A program made the position numbers and the translations under genes. Below, one piece after another: positions 25,109 through 36,666 of a stretch of DNA of 60,897 bases. A model generated the notes under the pieces. The model had not been told where the DNA came from and searched no databases. It was given only the letters and a program-made list of their open reading frames with translations. Position 1 is the first letter of the stretch; each line of letters opens with the position of its first letter. The stretch is taken from contig NBAY01000137.1 of assembly GCA_002794775.1 (NCBI GenBank), positions 1 to 60,897 of the forward strand, written 5' to 3'. The stretch comes from Porodaedalea pini. Taxonomy: Eukaryota > Basidiomycota > Agaricomycetes > Hymenochaetales > Hymenochaetaceae.

Positions 25109-25959
25109 CCTTGTCGGGGCACTGTATTTTAGTCGAGAGGATGTGAGTGAGACTGGTGAAAGGTGAATAGAGAAGGGGAAACGGGGTTGGACGTAATAAG
25201 TACTCCGTCGAGGAAGCCTCGAGGAGGTTGGCAACTCTGTTTCACAAGGGATCCGCCTTGGAATACACCGATTTAGATATCAGTTTGTCCGGGATAGAAC
25301 TTCCAAATACGTACTCTTGAGATAAGCTTCGGGTCCCTGAAACGCTTGCAGGCAAACCGCGTTCGAGTTTCTTCGACACTTTCAAATAGGCGCTCGTAAC
25401 CGGGTAATAGCCCTGTTGTATTCGTGATAGGCAAGGAGAAAACATCTAGACTTGTTTGCGACAAATAATAACACCTTCTAAACTTGTCTTCGAGATCCTT
25501 TTGATGCACGATTCAAGGAAACGATGAGATAAAAAGTTGGCAGTCCTCTCTTTCGCATAGCAACAACCGAGACTTTATGCAGCAACACGTGTCCCATTGC
25601 CCGATAGTTGATGATGTATGTCTGAATATAGATTGCGATATATTGCTGAAAGTCCGAATGGTTAATGCCTTGTTTTCTTGGAAGTGGATGCCTTTTGTTC
25701 TTCGCAGTCTCGTTGACAACCCCGCTATGTGTGTTGCGGAGTTCGCAGTACCGTTGTAGTAGACAAGCTACTTCTCTGAGGAGATAAATCTGAGGACAGC
25801 CCTGTCTTGCATCGCGACTTGGACACATACCATGACTAGACACCGTACTCTTGCTCATGTCAAAAGCAAAGGTCTGCTTCCGGCCCCGGCCCCAGACATT
25901 GTCGACGACCGAACCAAAGACACGAAGTATACCAAGGCTGATCCTTGTCTGTTTCTCAT
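25109..25959. other. Intergenic stretch upstream of the dynamin gene
   Basis: It probably includes the dynamin promoter. Frames on both strands (25242-25445 minus, 25478-25858 minus, 25851-26042 plus) carry no motifs. It ends at the left arm of the large palindrome. Confidence 0.4.
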
Positions 25960-26816
25960 ATTACAGCCTTTTTCATAAGTCCTGCGACACGTGCATGTCA
26001 CGTGAAGTGAGCCGCGTCAGAGCCAAAGTGTCGAAAAATTAGAATGAATGCCTATTTTCTCTGTGAATTCTGCACAGAACCTGCTCATTAAGTACTCAAA
26101 AAAAAGGCACGGTTCTCAGGAGCAGAAATATGTAAAATAGGGAGCAATAAATTGACTGTGTAGGTGGGTGGAGATCAAACAAGTGCAGCTGGTCTGTTCT
26201 CTCACCCATTTCCACCGAGATTCAAAAATTATGGCTCCCCTAAATATACCTATAAAATTCTTTCCTGTGTCTGTAAATTAAGTATACGACTATATCAACA
26301 TCTCCTGAAAGTTTGAAGCCAATCCATTCAGTATTCATGGTGCAGCAGCAAGATTTGTGTTCTACTCTGCAAGACCTGTTGTGAGAAAAGGAGGGTGGAA
26401 AGAGCTTGAAGTGGAACACAAATCTTGCTGCTGCACCATGAATACTGAATGGATTGGCTTCAAACTTTCAGGAGATGTTGATATAGTCGTATACTTAATT
26501 TACAGACACAGGAAAGAATTTTATAGGTATATTTAGGGGAGCCATAATTTTTGAATCTCGGTGGAAATGGGTGAGAGAACAGACCAGCTGCACTTGTTTG
26601 ATCTCCACCCACCTACACAGTCAATTTATTGCTCCCTATTTTACATATTTCTGCTCCTGAGAACCGTGCCTTTTTTTTGAGTACTTAATGAGCAGGTTCT
26701 GTGCAGAATTCACAGAGAAAATAGGCATTCATTCTAATTTTTCGACACTTTGGCTCTGACGCAGCTCACTTCACGTGACATGCATGTGTCGCAGGACTTA
26801 TGAAAAAGGCTGTAAT
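25960..26816. repeat. Giant near-perfect inverted repeat (two 403-bp arms, 51-bp loop)
   Basis: Arm 25960-26362 and arm 26414-26816 are inverted complements: paired positions sum to 52776 at both ends of the arms, so there are no net indels, including an equal run of eight A/T. By eye I find very few mismatches; two near the outer end are ACACGTGC against ACACATGC and GAGCCGCG against GAGCTGCG, both CpG transitions. The loop (26363-26413) is unrelated. No coding frame spans it. The outer ends read ATTACAGCC. I found no clear target duplication. Confidence 0.95.
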
Positions 26817-26940
26817 TCTGCTCGAAGGAGAGTGAGCCTTAAGCCTTGCGTGTCAGTTAAGGCAGGGAAAGTATAAACTCGATGAACCAAGTCACATCAC
26901 TGTCATGGTCTCTGAGCACTGCATTTACCCCACTTGGAAG

Positions 26941-28930
26941 CAGTGTTGTCGTCCCGGCGGGAATTGATGGTTCCCATTCCCGCTGGGACATGGGATTCCC
27001 GCCGGGATTGATGGCATCCCCGGGGGACAAAGGGAATGAACTCGGTAGAATTCTACATAGAAGTTTGGTTATACATGACTAAGAGCCTTTATATGGCAGG
27101 TGTGATAATCAAATAAAGTTAAGTTTTGCTATACATTACTATTTACTGCATGAAGCTCAGCGTGCATCTTGTGCATGTGAGACTTGAAAGCATGGACTCA
27201 GACCCATGCTTGTTGCAATAGTTGAGTTCATCACCGCATCTGTGGCAGAGGCAGCACCAGTGGGACAGTACTACTACTAGTGGCATCATCATCATGTGAG
27301 AGCAGCAGTTATTGAGGTCAGCGAGGGCGTCCCTGGGACGGGGAACACACTCCATTGGAGCTCGCTTGGAGTTCGGCTGGAGTCAGGGTTGATATTATGT
27401 AATTGATGTGGCAGGCATGCCGACAAGATATGTAATCATAGTCTCATTTAGTAAACATCGATCTTGTACATAACCTTTTCATCAGTCACAGTCACATACT
27501 GTGTATGTGACTGTGACTGATGGGCTTCTAGCGCCGCTAGAAGCCTGTCACTAGCATGAGGCTACTGTATGTAAGTACATACCTTCTCTGCTTCAAGGTC
27601 CTCTACAAAGTTACAGGCCCTTGACAACACTGTCACCAAGGCTGTCAAGGCTGGCCTCCATTTCACTGTGGCCATGGGCAATGGCAACCATGATGTGTGT
27701 GACTACTTGCCCACTTTTACCTCCCTTGCTGTCACCATTGGTGCATCAATCATCACTGACAAACATGCTTACTTCTCCAACCATATCTTGGGAATGATGG
27801 CATGTAAACTCTCCGTCTCTTCACAGCTGATGAGCCTTGCATCACACCTCTCCAATGAGATCTCATATGTCTCAATCGACCTCACCATTGCTGCATCATC
27901 ACCGATGTCTCACCCTGCTCACTGCTTAGAGAGCTATCTGTCCTCATTGTCAACCTCATATCTCTGTCATCTGGCCATTGTTTCTCTCACTCTCTGCATG
28001 CGATGAGAGCCCTTGTTCACTGCTTTCCATCGATAACTCGCTCGATTCTATCTGCTCTGTTCTGAGGACAATGCAGCCTCATATCCATCACTGTCCCTGT
28101 AGGGTATGAGGTCTGAACTGTATACAGCCTATATCTCACCTGATGGGATATGCATTGTCTCACAGATTTCTGCATTGTGGAGAGCTTGTGGACATTGTTC
28201 TTTTGATGCCTGGAGCATCAATTTTGGATTTGAACTTGTGACCCAGCGGCTTCATCAGTTTTGACCTCTATACTCAGTAGAGCCCCTGCAGGCTCACACC
28301 ATATCTATGTCATTCACCACCCGATTTACATGGGAGTTTCACTCTTGGAAAGCCCTGATCGACAGGTTTCCGATGGTGCCTCATCCATAGCATGCCGCAT
28401 AGTATTCATGATGCTATTGCTGCTGAAAATGTGACTTCTCATCCATGGTCTCACCCTTGTTCATCCTTGTGTATATTGCACCAATCTCTGCAAATACATG
28501 ATGGATTCCAGTGCGTTTTTCTGCAGTATTCAGCCCTATATCATCGCTTTCCAACAAGCCCTTATGCACATGGATGCATTCCATATTCATCATTCCGCAC
28601 ACTGATTTGTCTGCACACCATGGCTTCACTCAAAGGTGCAACTTACTAGGTCATGTGCAACTGACAGGCTTCTAGCGTAGCTAGAAGCCTGTCAGTCACA
28701 GTAACACATGCAGATCATGACTGTGACAGAGGATCAACAGTGATCAGCAGATTATTTTACTATTAAGGGGAAGTAACTAATATAAGTGGCCATCAATTAG
28801 CTAATAGGGACCCTGACTCCAGCCAAATGGTTACGCGAGCTCCATGGAGCGTGTTCCCCACGCCGGGGACATCCATCCCCACTGGATCCCTTCCATCTCT
28901 GGGGGATCCCCGTGGGATTGGACAACACTG
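26941..28930. mobile_element. Non-autonomous hAT element with 8-bp target duplication
   Basis: The ends are CAGTGTTGTC (26941) and GACAACACTG (ending 28930), an inverted pair typical of hAT transposons. The 8-bp direct repeat CTTGGAAG flanks it (26933-26940 and 28931-28938), and copy A of the host MITE has the single unduplicated site TTTGGAAG. No transposase (no RNase-H fold or hATC motif) was found in its 1990 bp; a 112-codon frame at 27668-28006 looks non-coding. Inner inverted repeats are listed separately. Confidence 0.88.
27521..28695. repeat. Paired hairpins bounding the hAT core
   Basis: GGCTTCTAGCG-C-CGCTAGAAGCC at about 27521-27543 and AGGCTTCTAGC-GTA-GCTAGAAGCCT at about 28671-28695 are near-identical stem-loops about 1.15 kb apart. 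The left one is preceded by a longer palindrome (TCAGTCACAGTCACATAC and complement, 27482-27522). A further inverted pair lies outside them (about 27318-27405 with 28790-28890). Confidence 0.7.
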
Positions 28931-29179
28931 CTTGGAAGGACCCTAACAACAAAAATCTCAAAGGATCCAAGGTCAACTCTCTAACTTTCAAAAATTTCCT
29001 TCCATAATTCACTGAGCTTGTCTCCCGTAGGCTCTTGCATACATTTATAAGCATCAAGAAGAGTCCACTGGGATTCTTTTGAGGTTCAGACAACCTTACC
29101 AAATGTGGCACATGACAAATACATTATAAATTATGAAATTACATAAGATATTCTCTTCTGTCCAGAAAATTGAGCTGTA

Positions 29180-29972
29180 CCGTCATGGACCGGTCCTTGA
29201 AACAGCACATTTTATTTCAGTTTTTACACCATTTCTTCACTGATTTTCTCAAACCAAAAAATATCACATTAAAGCTATATCACTAAGGACCATCTGTGCA
29301 AAATTTTGAGTGAAAAAGGTCAGGAATAAATGAGTTACAAATTGCATACAAATTGACTCTAAATCAGCATGTCACTGCTCCTTGAAACACAACTTTCCCA
29401 CGCTCATCTTCACTCGGAATTTGAGCTATTGCTTTCATGTATTATTAATTTTCTATGTAGAGTGTTCTAGAATAGTCTAGTGTCAATAAATATTACACAC
29501 ACTATTTTATTAGCGTGAGCTATGTGGTAGAAGTGAGCAAGCTCAAGATGAGCTGCATAAGACATGGCACGGAAAGGTATGTGACATAAGTGTGACGCTT
29601 CAAAAAAGCGCTACACAACTTTCCTGAATTTCTACACAACTCAATTTCTATCCATTTGACTTGAAATTTTGCAGGCACCTTCAATATACTGCTTAAAAAT
29701 GATAGGTTTTTTTGTTCCAGCTAAAGTGCATGTTTTATGAGTGAATAGAGCCAACAACATTCTGAACCACTCAATTCTAGTACCTTCTCACACCCATTTA
29801 ACCCATAACTTTCTCAAATTCAAACCATTTTTCATGGGTTTTTTTCTAAATAGCATAATTACACAAGTAGACTGTTTCTATGCATTAATTTGAGCTGAGG
29901 AATATGTTGTTGAGCCAAATTAAATGGGGTGTCTCAAGGAGTGGGGGTGTTTCAAGGACCGGTCCATGACGG
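29180..29972. mobile_element. MITE with 25-bp TIR and TA duplication (793 bp)
   Basis: The ends are inverted copies starting CCGTCATGGACCGGTCCTTG, matching over about 25 bases. TA flanks both sides (29178-29179, 29973-29974), and in MITE copy A the same site carries a single TA, in GTTGTATCC. The interior is AT-rich without a transposase. It is a different family from the host MITE. Confidence 0.88.
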
Positions 29973-30220
29973 TATCCAGAAGCTTGGAAATGCAATTCTA
30001 TGGTGTTTGACAAATGCAACTGTTTTCCTTAAATAGTAAGCCCTAAACTCAATATTCAGAAAAATAAAATCCATACATCTGTAGCTACAGATGTCCTTTA
30101 AAGGTCTATGAGAATGAAAGATGCATTTGGGATGTTGTGTTGAAGTAATTGAGCTTGACACCACCCAATAAGGCAAGTAGAGTTGTGTCAAGGTTGGTTG
30201 AATTTATACTTTCCCTACCT

Positions 30221-32113
30221 AGTCCTTATAAGGACTGCAGAATGAGATCGCGACTTACTATAGGGAAGACTCAGACTCGGAGTATGTGTGTTGCACATGA
30301 CATCCATGCGCCATCTTTTGATGTAAAATTTATTGGTAATATTTGTCACTCTTTCATCATGCACTCGTGTTCTGACTCGCCTTTCTCAAATTCATCTTTC
30401 ACCGCAATTTGCTCCAACTCGACAGGGAACTCCTCATCTAGTTGCCATCATGCTGGAGACCAGTAGCCCCAAAGACAGAACTAGCAACCTCGTTGTCGAT
30501 GGAATTTGCAGCATCGAAGTGTATGTCGATCTGGCGAGAATATGTCTAATGCAGGTGGCTGTATGACTCAAACCCAGACCTGATCATATCTGCAGCGACT
30601 CTTCACGCCTACCTCCTTCTGTCATCCATGCTCGACTGCGTCCCCTGCGACCGCGGATTGCGCTATGTGACATGTGCTCTACACTGCAGTGCCAACTCCC
30701 AAAGATTTAGCGACATGGCCCACGACTGGATCTATTATCTCCTTCAGCCGAGTACGTTGTTATATTCTTCCTGATTTTCAAATCTAACAGCTCCTTACAG
30801 TTCTCAAGTGTGGTTTTTCGGCAGTCCAAACAATCGGATGTCGGAGCAGTGTCGACCTAATGAATTTTCGACATTTTCGGAGGGAGACTCAGTGCCCAGG
30901 CTGTCCTCCACTAAGGAGAATAGACTAAGTCATCTTCCATAGTGAGGTGCTTAAAACCTTTCTTCTTTTTCCATCTCACTGTAGGCTCATAGACAAATGA
31001 TAAGGGAGCATGATTGTAACAGCACATGAGTTGTTTACAATAGGAATTGAATCGCATTAAGCCGGAGGCTATAGGTGATGAATGAAAGGCTGGTATCGTG
31101 AGCACGGTAGCCTCTCGATGACTGGCTATCCCTGACATTTTCACTGTTCTTGCAGTCCTCCTTGACACGCAGATTTTGGGATATCATTTCCCCTGTGGAA
31201 TAGCAGGTGTGCTGGTTAGTATGATGGGCGGTAACGAATGACGACGGAAGGCGGACAGAATGGGGGAAAGAGAACATGCCTTATCGAGGAACACTTCTTA
31301 TCGTTGTTGATAGAAATGCCTACTTTCCGTCCCTCTCTCAAATGCAGAGGCGGGACCGAAAGTTACTCAAACATTTTCTGCTCTTGATTCGGGTTCGCGT
31401 CGTCGTCTGACTTACGCGTATATTTACCATTCTTACTATGTGTTTCACTGGCACAGATGGTTCAAAGCTCACTAACACGATACTGATTTCTGTAACTGAG
31501 ACTATCTCACGTAGTCTTTGTGTACACCAAGTGGTAAATTGTATCTCTCCCTGGCAAGATTAAGTGGTAACCTCGATTTTGGGGTCCAGTTTACGACGCC
31601 TGATCAGGCTTGCAGATAACTGTATGCATGATTAGCACAAGGATACGCTTAGGCTTGGACATATAAAACTGTGGAGATACATACTAATGATATGCAGCTA
31701 ATGACTCCCAATACTCAGCACAGGAGCATCGTTCTTCACAGACGTGCTCCTTCGATCCTGTATCGCCGGAACAATATTCGCTGGTCCTAAGTCTTCGTTC
31801 ATTGCCTTTCAAGGAAACGGACTCACATTGTCAGGTTCTAAGTCTCTGTGATAATTTGTATGAACGACTCGAGTTACCATGATACCGTTTATCGGATGAT
31901 CTCGCTGCGCGGATGTGAATTTTTTTAAGCCTCGTCTTCAAAAAAGATAAGACTCACGCCAGAGGTTCGCCGGACTATACCGCCAAGTAGTCTTCCAGGT
32001 TTTATGCCTAAGTCAAAAGAGCCTATTTGTGAAGGGACATATGTGCTTCGTCTCGCATTGAAACTGAACATACGAGCTCATCAAACAATTATGCAACATT
32101 CAGAGAATTTGTC
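30221..32113. other. Intergenic stretch with an unassigned frame
   Basis: A plus-strand reading at about 30575-30755 gives LHAYLLLSSMLDCVPC and DMAHDWIYYLLQP, vaguely like the C-terminal helices of Agaricomycete HNH-domain proteins, but no HNH motif was found. Minus frames at 30911-31277 are unrecognised. Otherwise nothing. Confidence 0.3.
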
Positions 32114-33801
32114 TTACATGGCCATCATTGAATTTGCAGGCACTGCGCAGTCGGTAAGGTCAACTTTGCTGTAAGTGCCGGTAGACTCCGAGAAATACAG
32201 ACTTTTGCTCCGAATGAAATAGAGTCCAAGGAAGATGAGGTTGGCTTTCATTGCGATAGACTATAGAAGAGTCAATTAGTTTTGTTGGTAATTGAGGATG
32301 TGTGACTGTAAAACACTGACACAAATAAGCACGGCCAGTGCGAGTGCGCTGCAAGTTCGTTCCATTAAAATATGAAAGAATTCAAGAACATCAACGCTCA
32401 CCTCGCCGCGACTCCCGCATTGATTGCATATACCAACACCTTGTCCAGCAGCGTGTCCTTGCTAGCGAAGGAATAAATTCGACAAATCAGTTTACTCACA
32501 GGATCGCAGTCTAATGCACGAACCTGGAGAAACCTTTGTTGCAATTTATAAGGTAGTAGCACAGCACGGAAGTTGTGAAAATCTCAGAGAACGCCACAGT
32601 TGCTGTTGTTATGACTAGGAGCCAGTGGAAGTCTTCAAATTTTCCGAAAGAGAATCTGCATCGAACACGTCTGCAAAACGATATTCGAGTAATTAAAGCA
32701 TCTACTTACGAAACGACCGTGGTCGCTGGAGTATCCGAGCAATAGATCGTTACAGTCAGTGATTTGTTGGACTTGAGTAATACAAAATATGGATACCGGT
32801 GCAGAACCCTGTGGAAGAAGTTTTTTTTCTAGAAGTTCACATACGATGCTTGAGTGACAGTTAATCACTTACCGAGTTGAACAAAGGAGGATACAAGCTT
32901 GTAGGCTGGTAATGAGAATTATAATGATTTCGAAACTGTCATGCTTACTTACAAGTATACCAGCAAGCCATACTGCGTTCTTGCTTACTAGAGATTATCA
33001 TGAGTGTTGATTCGCCCCTCAATAGCTGTTCTACCCACGGATGTAAACACGATGAGCGAAGAATCTGCAAAACAGTCAGCCAGACGAGTTGGCTCAAGCG
33101 GGTATTTGACGAACATGTGTGTAAGGAGGCTGATAGCACCCTAAAGAATACTCAGTACTCGGATTATTACCCGGAAGGTATCACGTACCGTCAAAGATAC
33201 AGATACCTACGAAACACACTTGCTTAGTGATCGACAAAATGGTGAAATCCGGCACTTACTCGGAAAGACCTGTTTTTATTGCGACTTAGAATTATGTCTG
33301 ACCCCAAATTTACCAAAGCTTACCATACTCCGGACAGTAGTACAATTGGCTGGGCATAATTGGTTACAAGATAGAAATAGCTGAAAGTATTTGTCGGATC
33401 GCGGTTGCAATATCTGATTTCAGAGTAGAAGGGCTCACCATGTATGCATCATCAGCATCAAATTAATCGTGTCCATTATCCTGTGTGCCTTTTAGATCAC
33501 TCAGCTTGATGATAGAAGAGCCTTCATTTACCAGAGTATGGCGATCTGGAACCATACCTGTTAGCTGCGAGGACAGCGAAATGAGATTGTGACTTGCCAT
33601 AACCTTCACCCTCATAGGGTCGCTGTAGTACATACGGTAGTACCGAAAGAACTGATGGGAAGTCAGGCCGTAAAGTCTGATTCGAAGTATTACGTCCAGG
33701 ATAGACTTCATAGGATATAAGAGATAAACGTACGCAGTCGACACAAAGCTCCCTATGAGGACTGCACCAAACGTGTCGTCCAGTCTGATCGCCATGGCCA
33801 T
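32114..33801 (-). CDS. DUF6534-type seven-helix membrane protein A
   Basis: Start ATG 33801 (MAMAIRLDDTFGAVLIGSF); stop TAA ends at 32114. About a dozen short introns were placed by splice sites and family signatures: LYGLTSHQFFRYYRMY after helix 1, IMDTINLMLMMHTCYFYLVTNY (helix 3 region, spliced), FFAHRVYILSKN, and the DUF6534 core with SVLCYYL, DTLLDKVLVYAINAG and a late helix with LIFLGLYFIRSK. The intron 33597-33558 uses a GC donor (ATG|GCAAGT). Function is unknown; the fold suggests a receptor-like protein of the plasma membrane. It is a tandem paralogue of 34696-36666 in the same orientation. Two junctions in the middle (near 32900 and 32650) have more than one possible reading. Confidence 0.78.
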
Positions 33802-34695
33802 AATGAAAACGAGTGTTATGTGACGCTCGTCAGTCTCCGAGTAAAAGAGTAGTACAACAGGCAACAAATGAGGGGCTCTCAAAGCTATATAGGCCGGCAA
33901 CGGAACTTGATCAGAGCATCATTGGATCTTCAAATGTACTGTGCCACGGTTTCGCGATAGGCACAGCCTCTATTTGCCTCGCATATGAGCTTGTTGGTGT
34001 GAGAAACAACACTGATGAAATGAAATCACATACACGGCAGTGAAGTGGCGGAATGAGATATAGGTAGTACATGTGAACGCCGGTGCATCAAGTTCATGGA
34101 GTACAGCAGTTTAGAATCGAACCAGAAGTCTTCCATCTTGATATCAGATGCGGATAAACACGATATTTTGAGAAGAGATGGGTTTGAAACGCGGAGAGTG
34201 CTGTGGGCGAGTGCAGACGATAGCAGGTTGCATTCTAAATAAAGAAAACATACCGGAAATTTTGAGCGAATCTAAGTTACCATGATAGGTATTTTTCTTC
34301 CGTGACAGTGCTATATTCTCTCATTTTTTAAATCATCGGAATCATACACAATCCATGACAGAAAATATATTACAAGCTGATAGTGGATCGCGGCTCCCGG
34401 GGCAGATTTGAAGGGGCAGGTTAACAATCGTACAACAGACCTGGAGATACGTGCAGGGGTCAGTCACAACTTCCATTCTTGAGGCTTGCCGCAGAGTCCG
34501 AACGATCCGACTGTCCTTTGTGGTCGGTGTTACTTCCGAATGCCTGTAGTCGGAAAGGAAAGTGAATAATCTCAAAATCCAGAACGATGAGAATGTGCAT
34601 ACCGATAGATCCAGGAAGTCGTTGCTATGAATATCGATGTTTATTGTTGCGGTATTCTGCGGGCGTTGTCAGTTTCAGTTTACATATCGGAACAG
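33802..34695. other. Spacer between tandem DUF6534 genes
   Basis: The minus frame 34342-34575 and plus frame 33813-34043 show no membrane helix or motif. The stretch is presumably the 3' region of gene B and the promoter of gene A. Confidence 0.4.
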
Positions 34696-36666
34696 TTAGC
34701 CCACCCTTCGTCTCAGCATCCCATTATTTTCGCTAGCAGGTTCAAAAGCGATCTCTTGCAAGATGAAGGAACCAGGATCGTCTTCCCTCGAGATGCTCTC
34801 TCTCGAATTCAGCCTATATATCAGAAATCTCAGAAAGTTGCAATAATAACGAGACTATTGCGAAAGACGAACACGGCGAGGAATGAGTTAGTATACACTA
34901 AGATTCTTATCAAATCAGACGCCGCTTGCGATAGAACATAGGTGCTTACGTTTGCTTTTAGCAAAATAAAGGCCTATATAGATTAAGTTGTCTTTCATTG
35001 TTGCCGCCTGATGTGTAGTGTAGTTCAGTGTGACTCAAGGAACATTGCGATAAGTTGAGTTGACGCACACAGATGAGAATAACAGCATCGAAAACTCTAC
35101 CACAGGGGTTAGCTTAGATCTCCTGTAGATAAAGGATATTATGACAACCTGAACTTACATTGTTAGGAGTCCAGTGTTGATTGCGTAAAGAAGAAGTTTA
35201 TCGATGAGATTGTCGGTCCTACCAGCGTGTTATTAGATTGAGCGTTGTCTCAATGGTTTAAAATGTTTTAAAACGTGCCTCTCAAACCCAGTCTTGCTTT
35301 TACTGAGGAACATGCTAAGCGTAACCGTAATGATAAGATCAGATGCTATCGCAAGGCCCAGGGTAGCACAAACAATCCACTGTATGACAGTGAACTATAG
35401 CATGAGTGTGATGTATAATATGTGCGCACAATATAGTTCTGGAATGTCGTGAAGGTTACGGCGGTATATCTACAGTTTTGTTAACTTCCTTAGGTCGAAA
35501 CCTTGATGGCTAAACTTGGATCACTCACGAAGTTACTGTGCTCGCTATTGTTTCAAGCAGTTTTAGATTGGTAGTATATGCTAACGTGAGGTAGAACATG
35601 TACCTATAGCAAATCCTAAGCATATGCGTAAGTTTGTGGGATTATCAAAAGGGGGAGATCCAATCACCTAGTCGAACAATGGAGATTCCCATCTAAGGTG
35701 CAAACGTGAACACAATCGCCGGTGTTGAATAACACGGCGCGAGGACTTACAATTGTTGCCGTCACGTACGATCTGTGTAGCACTGTGTAGAAGCGGTTGT
35801 TAGTTTTGTTTCTAGATGTACTCACAGTTCACTGGCTTTACATAAGTGGACTCTCCGCGAAAAAAAGCTGGAAGTTTCGAGGAATTCAGAAATTATTATA
35901 TCAAGTTTATGCACGGTGAACTCACACGTGAGATATTGTCGTTATAATGCCCTGTAAAAAATTAGATGTCAAACCTTGTGCCGAGTACTTAAAATGTACA
36001 ACTTCACAGTCAGAGTCATCGTTATCTGGATTATACAAGTCAGCAATGGTCTGCGAAGTTCGCTCTTTGTCTTACCCGTAGGGACCTGTTTTGTGCTCTT
36101 CGTATTAGCAAATCCTCGTGATTAACCCGAACGCAACTCACCAGACGCCTGCATTCAACCGCTCCGGGTCGAAGAAGCTTGTCACCATAAAGAAGTAGCT
36201 GCAACAAAAGCTGAGTACTGGACTAGCACGGATAATACCAGATAGATAGCTTACCAGGTATGCATGCACAAAATACTATGCACGGTCTCCAGAATCCTGA
36301 TGATATGTTGAATCAGTGTTCCCACAAACAAGAGCATCTGGATTAATACCACATCGTCCCGACCTAGACTTGCATAAGATCTTGAGCGAAATTGATTGAG
36401 GTTCAGAGACTTACTGTGTATTTGAGGAGAGGAGCATCTTGCGGATACATCCTGTAATAGCGATAAATCTGGTGACTGACAAGGCCGTACAAGCTGGAGA
36501 CGAAGTGATGAACTGCATCCAATACTCTTACAAACAGTAGATGTATATCTTACGCGATTGCAAAGTACGTGCCAATTAGCAAAGCACCAAGAGTTTTGTC
36601 TCTTGAGAATGCCTCCAGAGATGATCGTGTCATTTTCAAGCCAATTCCCGACGAAATTTCAGCCAT
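34696..36666 (-). CDS. DUF6534-type seven-helix membrane protein B
   Basis: Start ATG 36666 (MAEISSGIGLKMTR); stop ends 34696. Signatures: DKTLGALLIGTYFAIA, LYGLVSHQIYRYYRMY, ILETVHSILCMHT, FFMVTSFFDPERL, FFSRRVHL, then the DUF6534 core SKSKTGFE, TDNLIDKLLLYAINTGLLT, and KLYTNSFLAVLNSRESI. After this a hydrophilic tail of about 30 residues ends RRRVG. The last three exons include a 27-nt one (near 34925) that is required to rebuild the conserved KLYTNSFLAV string. The intron 35278-35219 appears to start with GC. The junction after LLKYT is unresolved. Closely similar in plan to gene A, so a local duplication. Confidence 0.78.

Larger units (their letters stand above)
26860..30220. mobile_element. 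MITE copy B, enlarged by two nested insertions
   Basis: The left end (AGGCAGGGAAAGTATAAACT) and right end (...TTTATACTTTCCCTACCT) match MITE copy A at 12859-13453, and internal blocks align too (26885-26940, 28931-29179 and 29973-30220). Subtracting the hAT and TA-MITE insertions leaves about 568 bp, near copy A's 595 bp. The TIRs have diverged (the right one reads GGTTGAATTTATAC) and the TA duplication is no longer clean, so this copy is older than A. Confidence 0.85.

Noticed and set aside
27482..28695. CRISPR array or tandem repeat
   Set aside because: The repeats are two inverted hairpins 1.1 kb apart, not regularly spaced direct repeats; the genome is eukaryotic.
30575..30755. HNH-domain host gene
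   Set aside because: Only a weak resemblance to C-terminal helices and no HNH motif; too little to call.
33558..33597. A 7-nt exon CTAACAG in DUF6534 gene A
   Set aside because: It would require a 29-nt intron; a GC-AG intron over 33597-33558 gives a better match to helix 3.
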